Assembly: GCF_009882935.1 (NCBI RefSeq)
Contig: NZ_WTVA01000002.1
Coordinates: forward strand, 209,112 to 273,111
Direction of reading: 5' to 3'
DNA: 64,000 bases
Source of the DNA: Sneathiella chungangensis
Lineage (GTDB): Bacteria > Pseudomonadota > Alphaproteobacteria > Sneathiellales > Sneathiellaceae
The position numbers and the translations under genes are program-made. How positions within the stretch are numbered: position 1 is the first letter of the stretch; the number at the start of each line of letters is the position of its first letter. Under the pieces are notes generated by a model. The model worked only from the letters and a program-made list of their open reading frames with translations, did no database searches and was not told where the DNA came from. Of this stretch, positions 17,018-26,245 are shown piece after piece.

Positions 17018-18205
17018 CTATCGCGGGACATTTGCCGCAAGATGGTCGATTGCGGCCTGCACGCCGCCTGTCCCGTGCGGAATGCCAAGGGCCTTGAAAC
17101 TCATCTCGAGAGAGCTGAGGGTGCCCAAAAGCATCGGCGCATTGATATGCCCCATATGCGCGATCCGGAGCGCCTTTCCCGATAGACCGGCGATGCCGAC
17201 ACCGACGACGACATTGCATTTGTCGATACAATAGTCGTGGATGGCTTCAAGATTTTCCGGATGCGTTACCAATACGGTCGTTACGGAATTCGACCGTTCC
17301 GCCGGATTTGTGATGTTGAACGTAAACTCGCCCTTTTCCGACCATTTTCCGACGGCGGCGCGGGTCGCTTCTGCCAGCAGCTTATGGCGCAGGAAAATCG
17401 CGTCCAGCCCTTCCTCGTTAATCATCTCGAAGGCTTTTTGCAGTCCGAAGAGTAAATGGACCGGTGGCGTACCTGAGTAATTACGGTAATGTTCCGCCCC
17501 CTGACGGCTTGTCCAGTCCCAATAGGCGGTCCTGAGATTGGCGTTTTGATGACGTTCCATCGCTTTTTCATTCGCGATGACAAAACTCACGCCGGGGGAC
17601 ATCATCAGGCCCTTCTGGCAGGCGGCGACGGTAACATCGACGCCCCATTCATCCATCCGGTAATCCATGGTGCCAAGACTTGCGATGGTGTCAACCATCA
17701 GCAATGCGTCGTGGCCCGCGTTGTCAATTGCCCGGCGGATCGCGGGGATGTCATTGACGACGCTTGACGCCGTGTCGATCTGGACGGTGAGGACAGCTTT
17801 GATATCACCACTTGTATCCGCCTTCAGCCGCGCCTCCAACGCCGCCGGATCAACTGCTTTCTGATAGCTTCCGGGCAAAATCTCCACATCCAGCCCGAAT
17901 GTCGCGCCCGCCTGCCCCCAGCCGACGGCAAAGAATCCGCTTTCCAGTACGAGGACTTTATCATCGCGGTTGAGCACGTTGGTCAGTGCCCCTTCCCAGG
18001 CGCCATGCCCGTTGGCGATGTAGATAAAGGGGTAGCCTTGCGTTTTGGTGATCATCCGGAGATCTTTCTTGATACCCGCAGTTACTTCTACCAATTCGCC
18101 TTTGCGTATATCGACGGCAGGCCGATGCATGGCCGCCAAAACCTCATCGGGGACAGTCGTCGGACCAGGGATGCTTAAAAATTGGCGGCCGTTCTTGACA
18201 CTCAT
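17018..18205 (-). CDS. Class V aminotransferase (serine/alanine-glyoxylate aminotransferase-like)
   Basis: Pyridoxal-phosphate enzyme of 395 residues in the small-molecule branch of class V. The opening SIPGPTTVPDEVLAAMHRP is the glyoxylate aminotransferase signature. The cofactor aspartate is in ALLMVDTIASLGTMDYRMDEWGVD and the Schiff-base lysine in TVAACQKGLMMSPG. Family members move an amino group from serine, alanine, aspartate or ureidoglycine to glyoxylate; the exact donor cannot be decided. It lies alone between the ICMT-like gene and the two MFS genes. A role in glycine or serine-cycle metabolism is plausible. Confidence 0.92.
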   Translation of the reverse strand: MSVKNGRQFLSIPGPTTVPDEVLAAMHRPAVDIRKGELVEVTAGIKKDLRMITKTQGYPFIYIANGHGAWEGALTNVLNRDDKVLVLESGFFAVGWGQAGATFGLDVEILPGSYQKAVDPAALEARLKADTSGDIKAVLTVQIDTASSVVNDIPAIRRAIDNAGHDALLMVDTIASLGTMDYRMDEWGVDVTVAACQKGLMMSPGVSFVIANEKAMERHQNANLRTAYWDWTSRQGAEHYRNYSGTPPVHLLFGLQKAFEMINEEGLDAIFLRHKLLAEATRAAVGKWSEKGEFTFNITNPAERSNSVTTVLVTHPENLEAIHDYCIDKCNVVVGVGIAGLSGKALRIAHMGHINAPMLLGTLSSLEMSFKALGIPHGTGGVQAAIDHLAANVPR

Positions 18206-18292
18206 GACGGTAATTTCCTCAAAAAGATCACATAAGGAATAAGGGAGTTTATTCGCTTTAACGGGACAGGCAACGGGAAACTTGGCGCATGA

Positions 18293-19558
18293 TCAACTGT
18301 CATTTCCCTCGCCCTTTCCGTCATCCTTCACGGTTTCCCGTGCAACGTTGCTGTAAAGCTGCTTGCTTGAGGAACCGAGGCTTCCCAGCGGCAAAAATTC
18401 TGCCTTTTTCTTGCCTGAAGGCCGCTGAATAACCCGGACCACGGTCACCATCGCGAGAATAAGGGTGCAGCCGATCACATAATAGAAAAGCCCGTTGGGT
18501 CCGACCTGGCCCATGATTTGCGAGGCAATAATCGGTCCGATACTGGCGCCCGTGCCATAGGCCAGCAGGAGGCCGGCGGACACCTGAACAAGCCGATTCT
18601 GGTCCGCAAGATCGTTTACCTGGGCGGAAGACATCGGGTAGATGGTGTAACAGAAGCCGCCATAGATGAGGCAAAAGATAAACAGGGCAAGCACATGATG
18701 TCCCGTGGCCGCCCACAGGATTCCTCCGCTTGCAAGAGCCGCCGCGAGAGCCGAACCGATCAGAATGGTCCGTCGGTCGAATCGGTCCGACAACCGGCCG
18801 ACCGGGAACTGCAGCAACATGCCACCCAGCAGGATGCTGGCCATAAAGGTGGAGATCTGACCCAGACTGAGCCCGACAGAAGCGGCGAATATAGGCCCCA
18901 TACTGTTAATCGCCGAGTTCGCCAGCCCGGAAACAAGTGTGCCCGCGACGCCGACCGGCGAGATTCTGACGAGGTCACGGAATTTCATCCGCTCCGGCGC
19001 GGAGGGTTTTGGCGCCGTCGCCCGCGTCAGAAGAATAGGGACAAGCGCGACAGAGAAGATGATGGAGGCAACGGAAAAAAGCTGGAAGCTGTCGGGATTG
19101 GCAACGGTCAACAGGAACTGGCCCGATCCGGCGCCGAGGTAGTTGGTTATCATGTAAAGCGAGAGAACCTGCCCGCGGGTCGCGTTGGTGGACCGCTCGT
19201 TCAGCCAGCTTTCGACGATCATCACCATGCCGGCCATGCAGAATCCGGCAAGCGCGCGGAGAAAAAGCCAGGCGATCGGATTGATAATCAGCACATGGGC
19301 GAGGACGGCGACGGACATGAGGGAGGCGAAGGCCGCGAAGCTACGGATATGGCCGGCGCTTGCGACAACGCGCACGGCGTAAACGGCACCCAGCAGCATG
19401 CCGATAAAGAAACCGGCCATGATCACGCCCGTGACTTCCGTCGAAAATCCTTCAAGCTTGCTGCGCAGGCCAAGCAGGGTTCCGAACATGGCGTTGGCGA
19501 CCATCAGGAAGCCATAGCTTGCAAGAAGTGACGCAACAGATTTAATCGAGTTCCACAT
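18293..19558 (-). CDS. MFS transporter, YcaD-like
   Basis: Twelve-helix MFS permease of 421 residues. It shows GFFIGMLLGAVYAVRVVASAGHIRSF-type loop 2 sequence, VGRLSDRFDRRTILIG between helices 8 and 9, and ESWLNERSTNATRGQVLSLYM, which resembles the YcaD branch. About 45 C-terminal residues (GKKKAEFLPLGSLGSSSKQL and onward) extend beyond the last helix and are hydrophilic. It begins 2 bases after the stop of the Bcr/CflA-type gene, so the two are one transcription unit. The substrate is unknown. Confidence 0.9.
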   Translation of the reverse strand: MWNSIKSVASLLASYGFLMVANAMFGTLLGLRSKLEGFSTEVTGVIMAGFFIGMLLGAVYAVRVVASAGHIRSFAAFASLMSVAVLAHVLIINPIAWLFLRALAGFCMAGMVMIVESWLNERSTNATRGQVLSLYMITNYLGAGSGQFLLTVANPDSFQLFSVASIIFSVALVPILLTRATAPKPSAPERMKFRDLVRISPVGVAGTLVSGLANSAINSMGPIFAASVGLSLGQISTFMASILLGGMLLQFPVGRLSDRFDRRTILIGSALAAALASGGILWAATGHHVLALFIFCLIYGGFCYTIYPMSSAQVNDLADQNRLVQVSAGLLLAYGTGASIGPIIASQIMGQVGPNGLFYYVIGCTLILAMVTVVRVIQRPSGKKKAEFLPLGSLGSSSKQLYSNVARETVKDDGKGEGNDS

Positions 19559-19560
19559 GA

Positions 19561-20781
19561 TCAGCCGGAATGCGGAGGCTGGTGGGAGGTTTTCACGGTC
19601 CAGATCATGGCCGCGAGCGATAGCCCGCCAAGAACCGCAAAACTGGCGACAAGAGGCAAGACGGTGCCGTCATAAAGCTGTGCGATCAGTGTGCCCAATC
19701 CCATTGACACGAAAGTCGTAATCGATCCGATGACAGCGGCGGCCACGCCGGCAATATGCCCGAGCGGCTCCATCGCCATGGCATTGAAATTTCCGAACAG
19801 AATACCGATGCAGAAAAAGGTCACCATAAAAAAAGCCACGAGCGTCGAAAGCGGCGGATGGCCGTCATGAATATAGGTATAAATGACAAACAGCCCCGAT
19901 AAAAGGGTCAGTGCGACCAGCGCGTAATAGGAAAGTTTCCGCATGCCGAAACGCATGACGAGACGGGCGTTGACAAACGAAGCCGTGCCGAGTGCGAGCG
20001 CGAGTACGCCGAAATAAACCGCGAACATCTCGCCGACCCCGTATTGATCCTGGAATATCTGTTGGGACATCGTCAGGTAGCCGAGGAAGGCGCTGAAAAT
20101 AAATCCGCCGACGAGCGTGTATCCGAAGGCCGCGCGTGTGCCGACGACTTCCTTGACCGCAAGCCAAATCCGGCGAAGCGAGAGCGGCGCGCGCTTTTCC
20201 GGAGGAAGAGTTTCGACCTGGCGAAGGGCGAACCAAGTAAGGGTCGCCAGACCAAGAAGGAGCAGGACAACAAAAATTGCCCGCCATTCGGCAAAAATCA
20301 GGATGACTTGGCCGAGCGCCGGCGCCAGCACCGGCACCAGAATGAAGACTGTCATGACCAGCGAGACGAAGCGCGCCATCTCGCGGCCCTCGTATTGGTC
20401 GCGGATAAGCGCGAGCGAGACAATTCTCGGCGATGCCACACCGAGCCCCTGCAACAACCGCCCGATCAGCATGACCGTGAAGTTTGTTGCGAAGATCGAC
20501 AGCAGGCAGCCGAGCAGAAAAAGCCCGAAGCCGAAGTAAATCGCGGGCTTTCTCCCCGTGCTGTCGGAAATCGGACCGTAGAAGAGCTGTCCGATCGCAA
20601 GTCCGAGAAAAACCGCGGCGATCACATATTGACGGTCATTCGGATTTGCCGCCTTCAGGTCCCGGCTGATGTCGAACAGGGCCGGCAACATGACGTCGAT
20701 GGACAGGGCCACCATTGATATCATCAATGCCAGCAGGATAATCTGCTCGACAAATCCAAGTTTTGCGGAAGGCGCGGACAA
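19561..20781 (-). CDS. Bcr/CflA-family multidrug efflux MFS transporter
   Basis: Drug:proton antiporter of 406 residues and twelve helices. It carries the characteristic signature GQLFYGPISDSTGRKPAIYFGF after helix 2 (shown in part) and the helix 5 antiporter motif VLAPALGQVILIF. Together these place it in the Bcr/CflA family, whose members export bicyclomycin, chloramphenicol-like drugs or amino-acid derivatives. It is the first gene of a two-gene unit with the YcaD-like transporter downstream. Pairing of two different MFS exporters in one transcript is unusual but not unknown. Confidence 0.92.
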   Translation of the reverse strand: MSAPSAKLGFVEQIILLALMISMVALSIDVMLPALFDISRDLKAANPNDRQYVIAAVFLGLAIGQLFYGPISDSTGRKPAIYFGFGLFLLGCLLSIFATNFTVMLIGRLLQGLGVASPRIVSLALIRDQYEGREMARFVSLVMTVFILVPVLAPALGQVILIFAEWRAIFVVLLLLGLATLTWFALRQVETLPPEKRAPLSLRRIWLAVKEVVGTRAAFGYTLVGGFIFSAFLGYLTMSQQIFQDQYGVGEMFAVYFGVLALALGTASFVNARLVMRFGMRKLSYYALVALTLLSGLFVIYTYIHDGHPPLSTLVAFFMVTFFCIGILFGNFNAMAMEPLGHIAGVAAAVIGSITTFVSMGLGTLIAQLYDGTVLPLVASFAVLGGLSLAAMIWTVKTSHQPPHSG

Positions 20782-20948
20782 TTTTCAACGAAGCTCCGTG
20801 TTGCAAGGCGGCATCTGGGTAATTAATTGGCGGTAAGGCGAAGGGCTGTCTGAATGAAGGCCGTCTGCCGCTCGATGACACCCACTATAGTCTATTTTTT
20901 TTGAGCCTGAACAGACTGTTTTTAGTCAAACAGCCGTACCGCCGCAAA

Positions 20949-21488
20949 TTATCCGGCCGGTCTGCCCATCGCCTCCTGCAACCGGAGAAATGTCAAATCA
21001 TCCCAGTAGCTTGAACCGTAGGTGGCAACGAGGTCGCGATTCTCGGACTGACGCAGCTTATGGCCGGTTTCGACGCCCAATGCGTTGACATAGGCGTCAT
21101 TCGCGACGATGAACTGCGTTTTATAGGGAAACAGAAAATAACCTTCCTGCTTTTCCAGCTGTTCGCGCGCCTCGCCATAATTCCGGCACCAGATGTTCAG
21201 AAGGCCGTGACATTTGACGCTGTACCAGATATCACCCATATCCTCGCCGATCTGGGCGGATCCGCCAAGCACATAGCGGGCATGCTGCCAGTCTTTGAAG
21301 CCAGCCGTTCGTGCAACGCTTTTGAGGGCATCTTTCAGCTTGTACGGAGGATCGGTCCGGGTCGTGGAACTCAGTATCTTGAGCGCATTCGGTTGTTGCT
21401 GATCCGCCGCTTTCAAGAGAATGCGGCTGCGGATCTTAAGCTCGGCAAGCGATCGACGGGCCAGGGGATTATTCTTCGGGATCGACAT
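20949..21488 (-). CDS. Hypothetical protein with an N-terminal helical domain
   Basis: Protein of 179 residues that I do not firmly recognise. No signal peptide or membrane segment is visible. Residues 50-75 (LKDALKSVARTAGFKDWQHA) resemble the helical FxDW-type segment attached to some glyoxalase-superfamily proteins; this is a weak similarity. Two cysteines (VKCHGLLNIWCRNY) lie 8 apart. The C-terminal half is aromatic-rich (YFLFPYKTQFIVANDAYV, SSYWDDLTFL). It is a single gene upstream of the Bcr/CflA unit and divergent from the next MFS gene. A 272-base intergenic region with nothing recognisable separates it from that MFS gene. Confidence 0.75.
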   Translation of the reverse strand: MSIPKNNPLARRSLAELKIRSRILLKAADQQQPNALKILSSTTRTDPPYKLKDALKSVARTAGFKDWQHARYVLGGSAQIGEDMGDIWYSVKCHGLLNIWCRNYGEAREQLEKQEGYFLFPYKTQFIVANDAYVNALGVETGHKLRQSENRDLVATYGSSYWDDLTFLRLQEAMGRPAG

Positions 21489-21760
21489 ATCGTAACTCCT
21501 AAGTTTTTTCCGGCATCCCGCGAAGCCAAACTAGAAAGTTAAATATGTGCCTCTAACATCGTTTTATCGAGGTGACGTCATCTTGAGCGGGCAGGCGCCC
21601 CCGAAGCACCTGGGTGCAATATACAAAGTCGTTTCAGGGAGTCAATTAAAGAGATCGTTCACTGCCTTGCTTTTCCATTTCGTTTGCCGCGAATGATGGA
21701 GTAAGCTTTTCTCATGCTGACGGGAAATTCCGAATTTCAGAAAAATAACAAGGAAACAGC

Positions 21761-23128
21761 ATGGTCAGATTGGAACAAAAAGGGCCGCCTCATGGCCTTG
21801 ATGTGCTTCTCGCACGCACCCCATTCTTCTATGGCTGGGCGGTTGTTGCAATTGTCTTTATCACCATGGGGATCGGGGTCAATGTCCGCACCTCGTTCTC
21901 GCTGTTGTTTCCGGCGATCCTGAATGAATATGGATGGGACCGCGCGACGACGGCGGCCGCTTTCTCGGTCGGCTTCGCGATGGCAGCAGTACTGGCGCCG
22001 GTCGTTGGCAAACTTCTGGAGTTTGTCGCGCCGAGATTTCTCCTATCCATCTCGGCGATAACAGTGAGCCTCGGTCTCCTTCTCTCCACCATTGCCATCG
22101 AGCCCTGGCATTTCTACCTGACGCTTGGCGTTCTTATGGTGGGCACAGGTATCGTTCTGACCTACGTGGGGCAGTCGATGTTCTTGCCCAACTGGTTCCA
22201 GCGGCGGCGCGGTCTTGCGGTGGGCGTGGCGTTTTCGGGTGTCGGGATCGGGTCGATGATTCTGATGCCGTTAATCCAGGAAACGATTTCCGCCGACGGC
22301 TGGCGCGATGCCTGCTGGCTGATGGCGGGCTTACTGTTGATTATCGTGCTGCCCCTTAATTTTTTCCTGCAGCGCAAGCAGCCTTCCGATATCGGTCTTT
22401 ATCCGGACGGGGATGCCGCGCCGGACAAGGAAAAAACACAGGCCCAGCAAGCAGCGGCCGATCCCGTTGTCGACCATAACTGGGTTAGCACGGACTGGAC
22501 GTTGTTAAAGGCTATCAAAACGGCGACCTTCTGGTGGCTGGCGCTCGCATGCTCTACGGCCCTCTATGTCTGGTACGCCGTTCAGGTTCATCAGACGAAA
22601 TATCTGATCGAGATCGGGTTTTCCGAACTGGAGGCTGCGTCGGCGCTTGGATTGGTGGGGTTCGCTGGCGTGCTCGGACAGATATACCTCGGCAACCTCT
22701 CCGACCGGATTGGCAGGGAGTGGGTCTGGACAATTTCAACGGCCGGCTTCCTACTGAGCTGCATCCTCCTGCTGGTTATGGAGCATGTCCCGAGTGCGGT
22801 CATGATGTATGCCATGGTCATTCTTCAGGGTGGGCTCGGTTATGGCGTGGCAACGGTTTACGGATCAATGCCCGCCGATCTCTTTCAGGGGCGCGGCTAT
22901 GGGATTATCTTTGGGACGATCAGCACCCTTGCCCTTATCGGCGGCGCCGTCGGGCCGTGGCTCACCGGCTTTTTTTACGACGAAGCCGGAAATTATCATC
23001 TGGCCTTTTACGTTATTATCGGAATGTCGGTCCTTTCAATATTGTCCGTCTGGTTTGCCGCCCCGCGCAAGCGGCGGCTGGTCGCCGGGCAGGCGCAAAA
23101 ACGTGCCGCCAAAGCGATGGCTGGCTAA
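21761..23128 (+). CDS. MFS transporter, OFA/monocarboxylate-like
   Basis: Twelve-helix permease of 455 residues. It opens with RTPFFYGWAVVAIVFITMGI, typical of oxalate/formate and monocarboxylate-type MFS carriers, and shows FQRRRGLAVGVAFSGVGIGS in the first half and GNLSDRIGREWVWTIS in the second. A long hydrophilic loop (about residues 205-245) separates the halves. An AAGGAAA sequence precedes the ATG. The SDR gene begins 26 bases downstream, so the pair probably handles uptake and oxidation or reduction of the same small acid or hydroxy compound. Confidence 0.9.
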   Translation: MVRLEQKGPPHGLDVLLARTPFFYGWAVVAIVFITMGIGVNVRTSFSLLFPAILNEYGWDRATTAAAFSVGFAMAAVLAPVVGKLLEFVAPRFLLSISAITVSLGLLLSTIAIEPWHFYLTLGVLMVGTGIVLTYVGQSMFLPNWFQRRRGLAVGVAFSGVGIGSMILMPLIQETISADGWRDACWLMAGLLLIIVLPLNFFLQRKQPSDIGLYPDGDAAPDKEKTQAQQAAADPVVDHNWVSTDWTLLKAIKTATFWWLALACSTALYVWYAVQVHQTKYLIEIGFSELEAASALGLVGFAGVLGQIYLGNLSDRIGREWVWTISTAGFLLSCILLLVMEHVPSAVMMYAMVILQGGLGYGVATVYGSMPADLFQGRGYGIIFGTISTLALIGGAVGPWLTGFFYDEAGNYHLAFYVIIGMSVLSILSVWFAAPRKRRLVAGQAQKRAAKAMAG

Positions 23129-23154
23129 AAAAACGGGTGTGGATGGAATAGGGA

Positions 23155-23913
23155 ATGGTTGAAAAACGAAAGATTGCGCTGGTAACGGGAGCGGGCGCTG
23201 GCATTGGCCGGGCGGTGTCTTTGAGGCTTCTCAAGAACGGATATAACGTTGCTCTCGCCGGACGGAACCTTAAAACGCTTCAGGAAACCCTCGACCTCGC
23301 AGGTGCCAAGGCGGCAAACGGTCTGGTCGTGCCCACGGATGTGTCTGTACCGGCCGAAGTCGACGCCCTGTTTCAGGCGGTAAAGGAAAAATTCGGGCGG
23401 CTGGACCTGTTGTTCAACAACGCGGGATTGGGCGCGCCGCCGGTAACGCCGGACGAACTTTCCGTCGATGTCTGGCAGAATGTCGTGAATACGAACTTGA
23501 ATGGTTCTTTTTATTGCGCGCGGGCAGCCTTCGGCATGATGCGCAGCCAGACGCCGATGGGCGGACGGATTATCAATAACGGCTCTATTTCGGCCCATGT
23601 CCCGCGGCCATACAGCGTTGCCTATACCTCGACGAAGCATGCCATTACCGGGCTGACGAAATGCCTGTCGCTCGACGGACGCCCGTTTGATATCGCCTGC
23701 GGTCAAATTGACATCGGCAATGCGGAAACGCCGATGACGGCCGTCATCAAGAAAGGCGTGCCGCAGGCCGACCTGACGATGGCGCCGGAACCTGTGATGG
23801 ATGTGGAAAATGTCGCGTCGGCCATCCTGTATATGGATAGCCTCTCTCTGGATGCGAATGTTCAGTTCATGACAATCATGGCGACAAAGATGCCCTTTAT
23901 CGGGAGAGGGTAG
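23155..23913 (+). CDS. SDR-family oxidoreductase
   Basis: NAD(P)-dependent short-chain dehydrogenase/reductase of 252 residues. The Rossmann motif is TGAGAGIG near the N-terminus and NNAGLGAP follows strand 4. The active site is the serine in NNGSISAH plus YTSTK. The C-terminal [11 protein letters not shown] ending is shared by many proteobacterial SDRs of unassigned substrate. It follows the MFS gene by 26 bases on the same strand and precedes the pirin gene by 79 bases, where a promoter-like sequence is present. The substrate is unknown. Confidence 0.92.
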   Translation: MVEKRKIALVTGAGAGIGRAVSLRLLKNGYNVALAGRNLKTLQETLDLAGAKAANGLVVPTDVSVPAEVDALFQAVKEKFGRLDLLFNNAGLGAPPVTPDELSVDVWQNVVNTNLNGSFYCARAAFGMMRSQTPMGGRIINNGSISAHVPRPYSVAYTSTKHAITGLTKCLSLDGRPFDIACGQIDIGNAETPMTAVIKKGVPQADLTMAPEPVMDVENVASAILYMDSLSLDANVQFMTIMATKMPFIGRG

Positions 23914-23921
23914 CAGACCCT

Positions 23922-23950
23922 TTGAAATAGCGAATTCGTACCTATATTAA
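23922..23950 (+). promoter_or_regulatory. Candidate sigma-70 promoter for the pirin gene
   Basis: TTGAAA at 23922-23927 is followed after 15 bases by TATATT, or after 17 bases by TATTAA, about 45 bases before the pirin ATG. This suggests the pirin gene can be transcribed apart from the SDR gene. Confidence 0.4.
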
Positions 23951-23992
23951 ACCGATCGTTCCAAATTAAATCTGAAGGAAAGACAGGTTCCC

Positions 23993-24832
23993 ATGCCGAA
24001 TTTACGCAAAGTCAGCCGTGTTATTTTATCCCAGGTGGCCTCAGATGGCGCTGGCGTGAAATTGCGCCGCTCGATCGGCGGGGGACAGATATCTGAGCTC
24101 GACCCTTTTTTGCTCCTGGATAACTTCGGCACGGAAAATCCCGATGATTATATTGCGGGATTCCCCTCGCATCCCCATCGTGGCTTCGAGACGGTCACCT
24201 ATATGATCGACGGCCAGATGCGGCACAAGGATTCCACGGGCGCGGAAGGCGTGCTCGGCCCGGGCAGCGTGCAGTGGATGACGGCGGGCCGAGGGATCGT
24301 GCATTCGGAAATGCCCGAGCAAAAGGAAGGCCGCATGAGCGGATTCCAGCTTTGGGTCAATCTGCCGGCAAAGGACAAGATGTGCGTGCCACGCTATCAG
24401 AACATTGATCCGGAAGACGTGCCGACCGTCGATCTTGGCCGCGTGACACTGCGGGTTCTTGCGGGTGAAGCCAAGGGTCCGGATGGCCCGGTTACGGGTC
24501 CCGTATCGGGCGTTGCAACCGATCCCGTCTATATCGACGTGGCGCTTGAGGCGGGCGGAAGTTTTGAGCAGCCGATCACTGAAGGGCATACTGCTTTCGT
24601 TTATGTTTTTGATGGCGACGTCGATGTCAGCGGCAAGGAAGTAACGCAACATCACCTTGCCATTCTATCCGACGGGGATCGCGTTCGCCTCTCGAGTGAG
24701 CATAGCGGCCGGGCAATTCTCGTCGCCGGGCGGCCGTTGGGAGAGCCCGTCGCCCGCTACGGCCCGTTCGTGATGAATAGCTTCGATGAAATCCAGCAGG
24801 CCGTTCGGGATTTCCAGACAGGCAATTTTTAA
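23993..24832 (+). CDS. Pirin-family protein
   Basis: Bicupin protein of 279 residues. The metal-binding residues of pirins are present: two histidines in FPSHPHRGFETV, and the histidine and glutamate in GRGIVHSEMPEQ. Bacterial pirins have been described as quercetin 2,3-dioxygenases or redox-responsive regulators, but most have no assigned role. The second cupin (about residues 170-275) lacks metal ligands, as usual. A GAAGGAA sequence precedes the ATG. The last codons converge with a short minus-strand open frame that looks like the end of a membrane protein. Confidence 0.93.
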   Translation: MPNLRKVSRVILSQVASDGAGVKLRRSIGGGQISELDPFLLLDNFGTENPDDYIAGFPSHPHRGFETVTYMIDGQMRHKDSTGAEGVLGPGSVQWMTAGRGIVHSEMPEQKEGRMSGFQLWVNLPAKDKMCVPRYQNIDPEDVPTVDLGRVTLRVLAGEAKGPDGPVTGPVSGVATDPVYIDVALEAGGSFEQPITEGHTAFVYVFDGDVDVSGKEVTQHHLAILSDGDRVRLSSEHSGRAILVAGRPLGEPVARYGPFVMNSFDEIQQAVRDFQTGNF

Positions 24833-24912
24833 GCTCGCTTGATCGTCCGGAGAAAGCCCGTTAGGATTTTCTCCGGCAAAATTGTCACCACGAGAATGAC
24901 GAAAAGGATCAG
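24829..24912 (-). pseudogene. Possible 3' remnant of a membrane-protein gene
   Basis: Between the pirin stop and the old yellow enzyme start, the minus strand encodes 27-28 codons ending in TAA at 24829-24831. They read as one hydrophobic helix followed by a basic tail (ALILFVILVVTILPEK, then ILTGFLRTIKRA). This is what the C-terminus of a transporter looks like. An in-frame stop lies directly upstream, so no intact gene exists. It may be the stump of a permease gene lost when the neighbouring gene arrived. A chance open frame is the alternative. The same stretch forms the hairpin CCGGAGAAA/TTTCTCCGG at 24847-24876. Confidence 0.3.
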
Positions 24913-24918
24913 CGCCTA

Positions 24919-26148
24919 ATGACAGTAGATATTTCATCTCCCATCACACTTCCCTGCGGTGTAGCCGTCAAAAACAGGATCGCCAAGGCTCCGATGACGG
25001 AAGGGCTTGCGGATTCGATGAACCGCGCGACCGAGCGGCATGTCACGCTCTATCGGAAATGGGCGGAAGGCGGCGCCGGGATTCTCATCACCGGCAACGT
25101 TCAGGTCGACCGTCGATATCTTGAACGGCCCGGCAATGTCGTCATTGACCAGAACGGCGGACTGGACGAGCTGCGTGCCTTTGCCGCGTCGGGCATTGTC
25201 AACGATACGCTTCTTTTTATGCAAATCGGGCACGCAGGACGTCAGACGCCGCGCCGGGTTAATCCGCGACCCGTGGCGCCGTCGGAAATTCCGCTGGCGT
25301 TGCCGGAAAGCGCGTTCGGCGCGCCGCAGGCGCTTACCTCTGATGAAGTCGATGATGTCATCCGCCGTTTCATTCACGTGGCAAAGGTCGCGAAGGAAAC
25401 CGGGTTCTCGGGGGTGCAGGTGCATGGCGCCCATGGCTATCTGATTTCGGAGTTTCTGTCGCCGCTCGCCAATCAGCGGGACGATAAATGGGGCGGAAGC
25501 CTCGAAAACCGGGCGCGGCTTCTCCGCTCGGTCGTGCAGGGCATTCGCGCCGCTGTCGGGCCGGAATACCCGATTTCGGTGAAGCTGAATTCCTCCGATT
25601 TCCAGAAGGGCGGATTCAGCCACGAGGAATGTCTTCAGGTCGTTAGATGGCTTGAAGAGGATACGGTCGATCTGCTCGAAATTTCCGGCGGCAATTATGA
25701 GAATCCGGCGATGATGATCGGAGGGCGCGGCGCGGATGAAATCCGCGGTTCGACAATTGCGCGCGAAGCCTATTTTATGGGCTATGCCAAGAATATCCGC
25801 GCGGCGACCAAGGTGCCGCTGATGGTCACCGGCGGTTTTCGTACACGCGCCGCTATGGATGCGGCGCTTGCCGAAGGTGACGTCGATATCATTGGTATCG
25901 CCCGCCCGATGTGCGTCGATACCGATGCGCCCAATCAACTTCTCGCCTCTCCCGAAGCCATAACGATCGCCTATGAGCAGCAGATAAAACCCTCAAAAGG
26001 TGCGTTGGGCTGGTTTTGCCTCAACATCATCCGGATTGCGGAAGGCAAGGAGCCGGATCGTAACATGACAGGGGAGGACGCGATTGCCGCGTATCTTGTC
26101 AATGAGGAAAAAACGGCCGCGGCGCTGGAGGGAAGGTTGACGAATTAA
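24919..26148 (+). CDS. Old yellow enzyme family NADH:flavin oxidoreductase
   Basis: FMN-dependent alpha/beta-barrel enzyme of 409 residues that reduces activated alkenes (enones) or related compounds. Recognisable family segments are VKNRIAKAPMTEGLAD at strand 1, MQIGHAGRQTPR, the substrate-pocket VQVHGAHGYLISEFLSP, and the FMN-phosphate region with PLMVTGGFRTRAAM and DIIGIARPM. There is no C-terminal iron-sulfur domain, so it is the short form. It follows the pirin gene by 86 bases that carry a hairpin and a possible gene remnant. The natural substrate is unknown. Confidence 0.93.
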   Translation: MTVDISSPITLPCGVAVKNRIAKAPMTEGLADSMNRATERHVTLYRKWAEGGAGILITGNVQVDRRYLERPGNVVIDQNGGLDELRAFAASGIVNDTLLFMQIGHAGRQTPRRVNPRPVAPSEIPLALPESAFGAPQALTSDEVDDVIRRFIHVAKVAKETGFSGVQVHGAHGYLISEFLSPLANQRDDKWGGSLENRARLLRSVVQGIRAAVGPEYPISVKLNSSDFQKGGFSHEECLQVVRWLEEDTVDLLEISGGNYENPAMMIGGRGADEIRGSTIAREAYFMGYAKNIRAATKVPLMVTGGFRTRAAMDAALAEGDVDIIGIARPMCVDTDAPNQLLASPEAITIAYEQQIKPSKGALGWFCLNIIRIAEGKEPDRNMTGEDAIAAYLVNEEKTAAALEGRLTN

Positions 26149-26181
26149 CCGGTTAATGTGGTTATGTCGGAAATTTGATTA

Positions 26182-26210
26182 TTGTCAATGCGCCGCGCTG
26201 TGGGTTGTAT
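26182..26210 (+). promoter_or_regulatory. Candidate sigma-70 promoter for the small membrane protein gene
   Basis: TTGTCA at 26182-26187 is followed after 17-18 bases by TTGTAT or TGTATA, about 36 bases before the ATG at 26246. It is a better match than most in this window. Confidence 0.45.
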
Positions 26211-26245
26211 AAACTGGTGCCTCGCTCCATAGGAAGGAAAAGCCA

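Noticed and set aside
18518..19531. Plus-strand open frame of 337 codons
   Set aside because: It is a shadow of the YcaD-like MFS gene, with a charged composition typical of the antisense of membrane proteins.
24934..25938. Minus-strand open frame of 334 codons
   Set aside because: It is antisense to the old yellow enzyme gene, which has complete family motifs.
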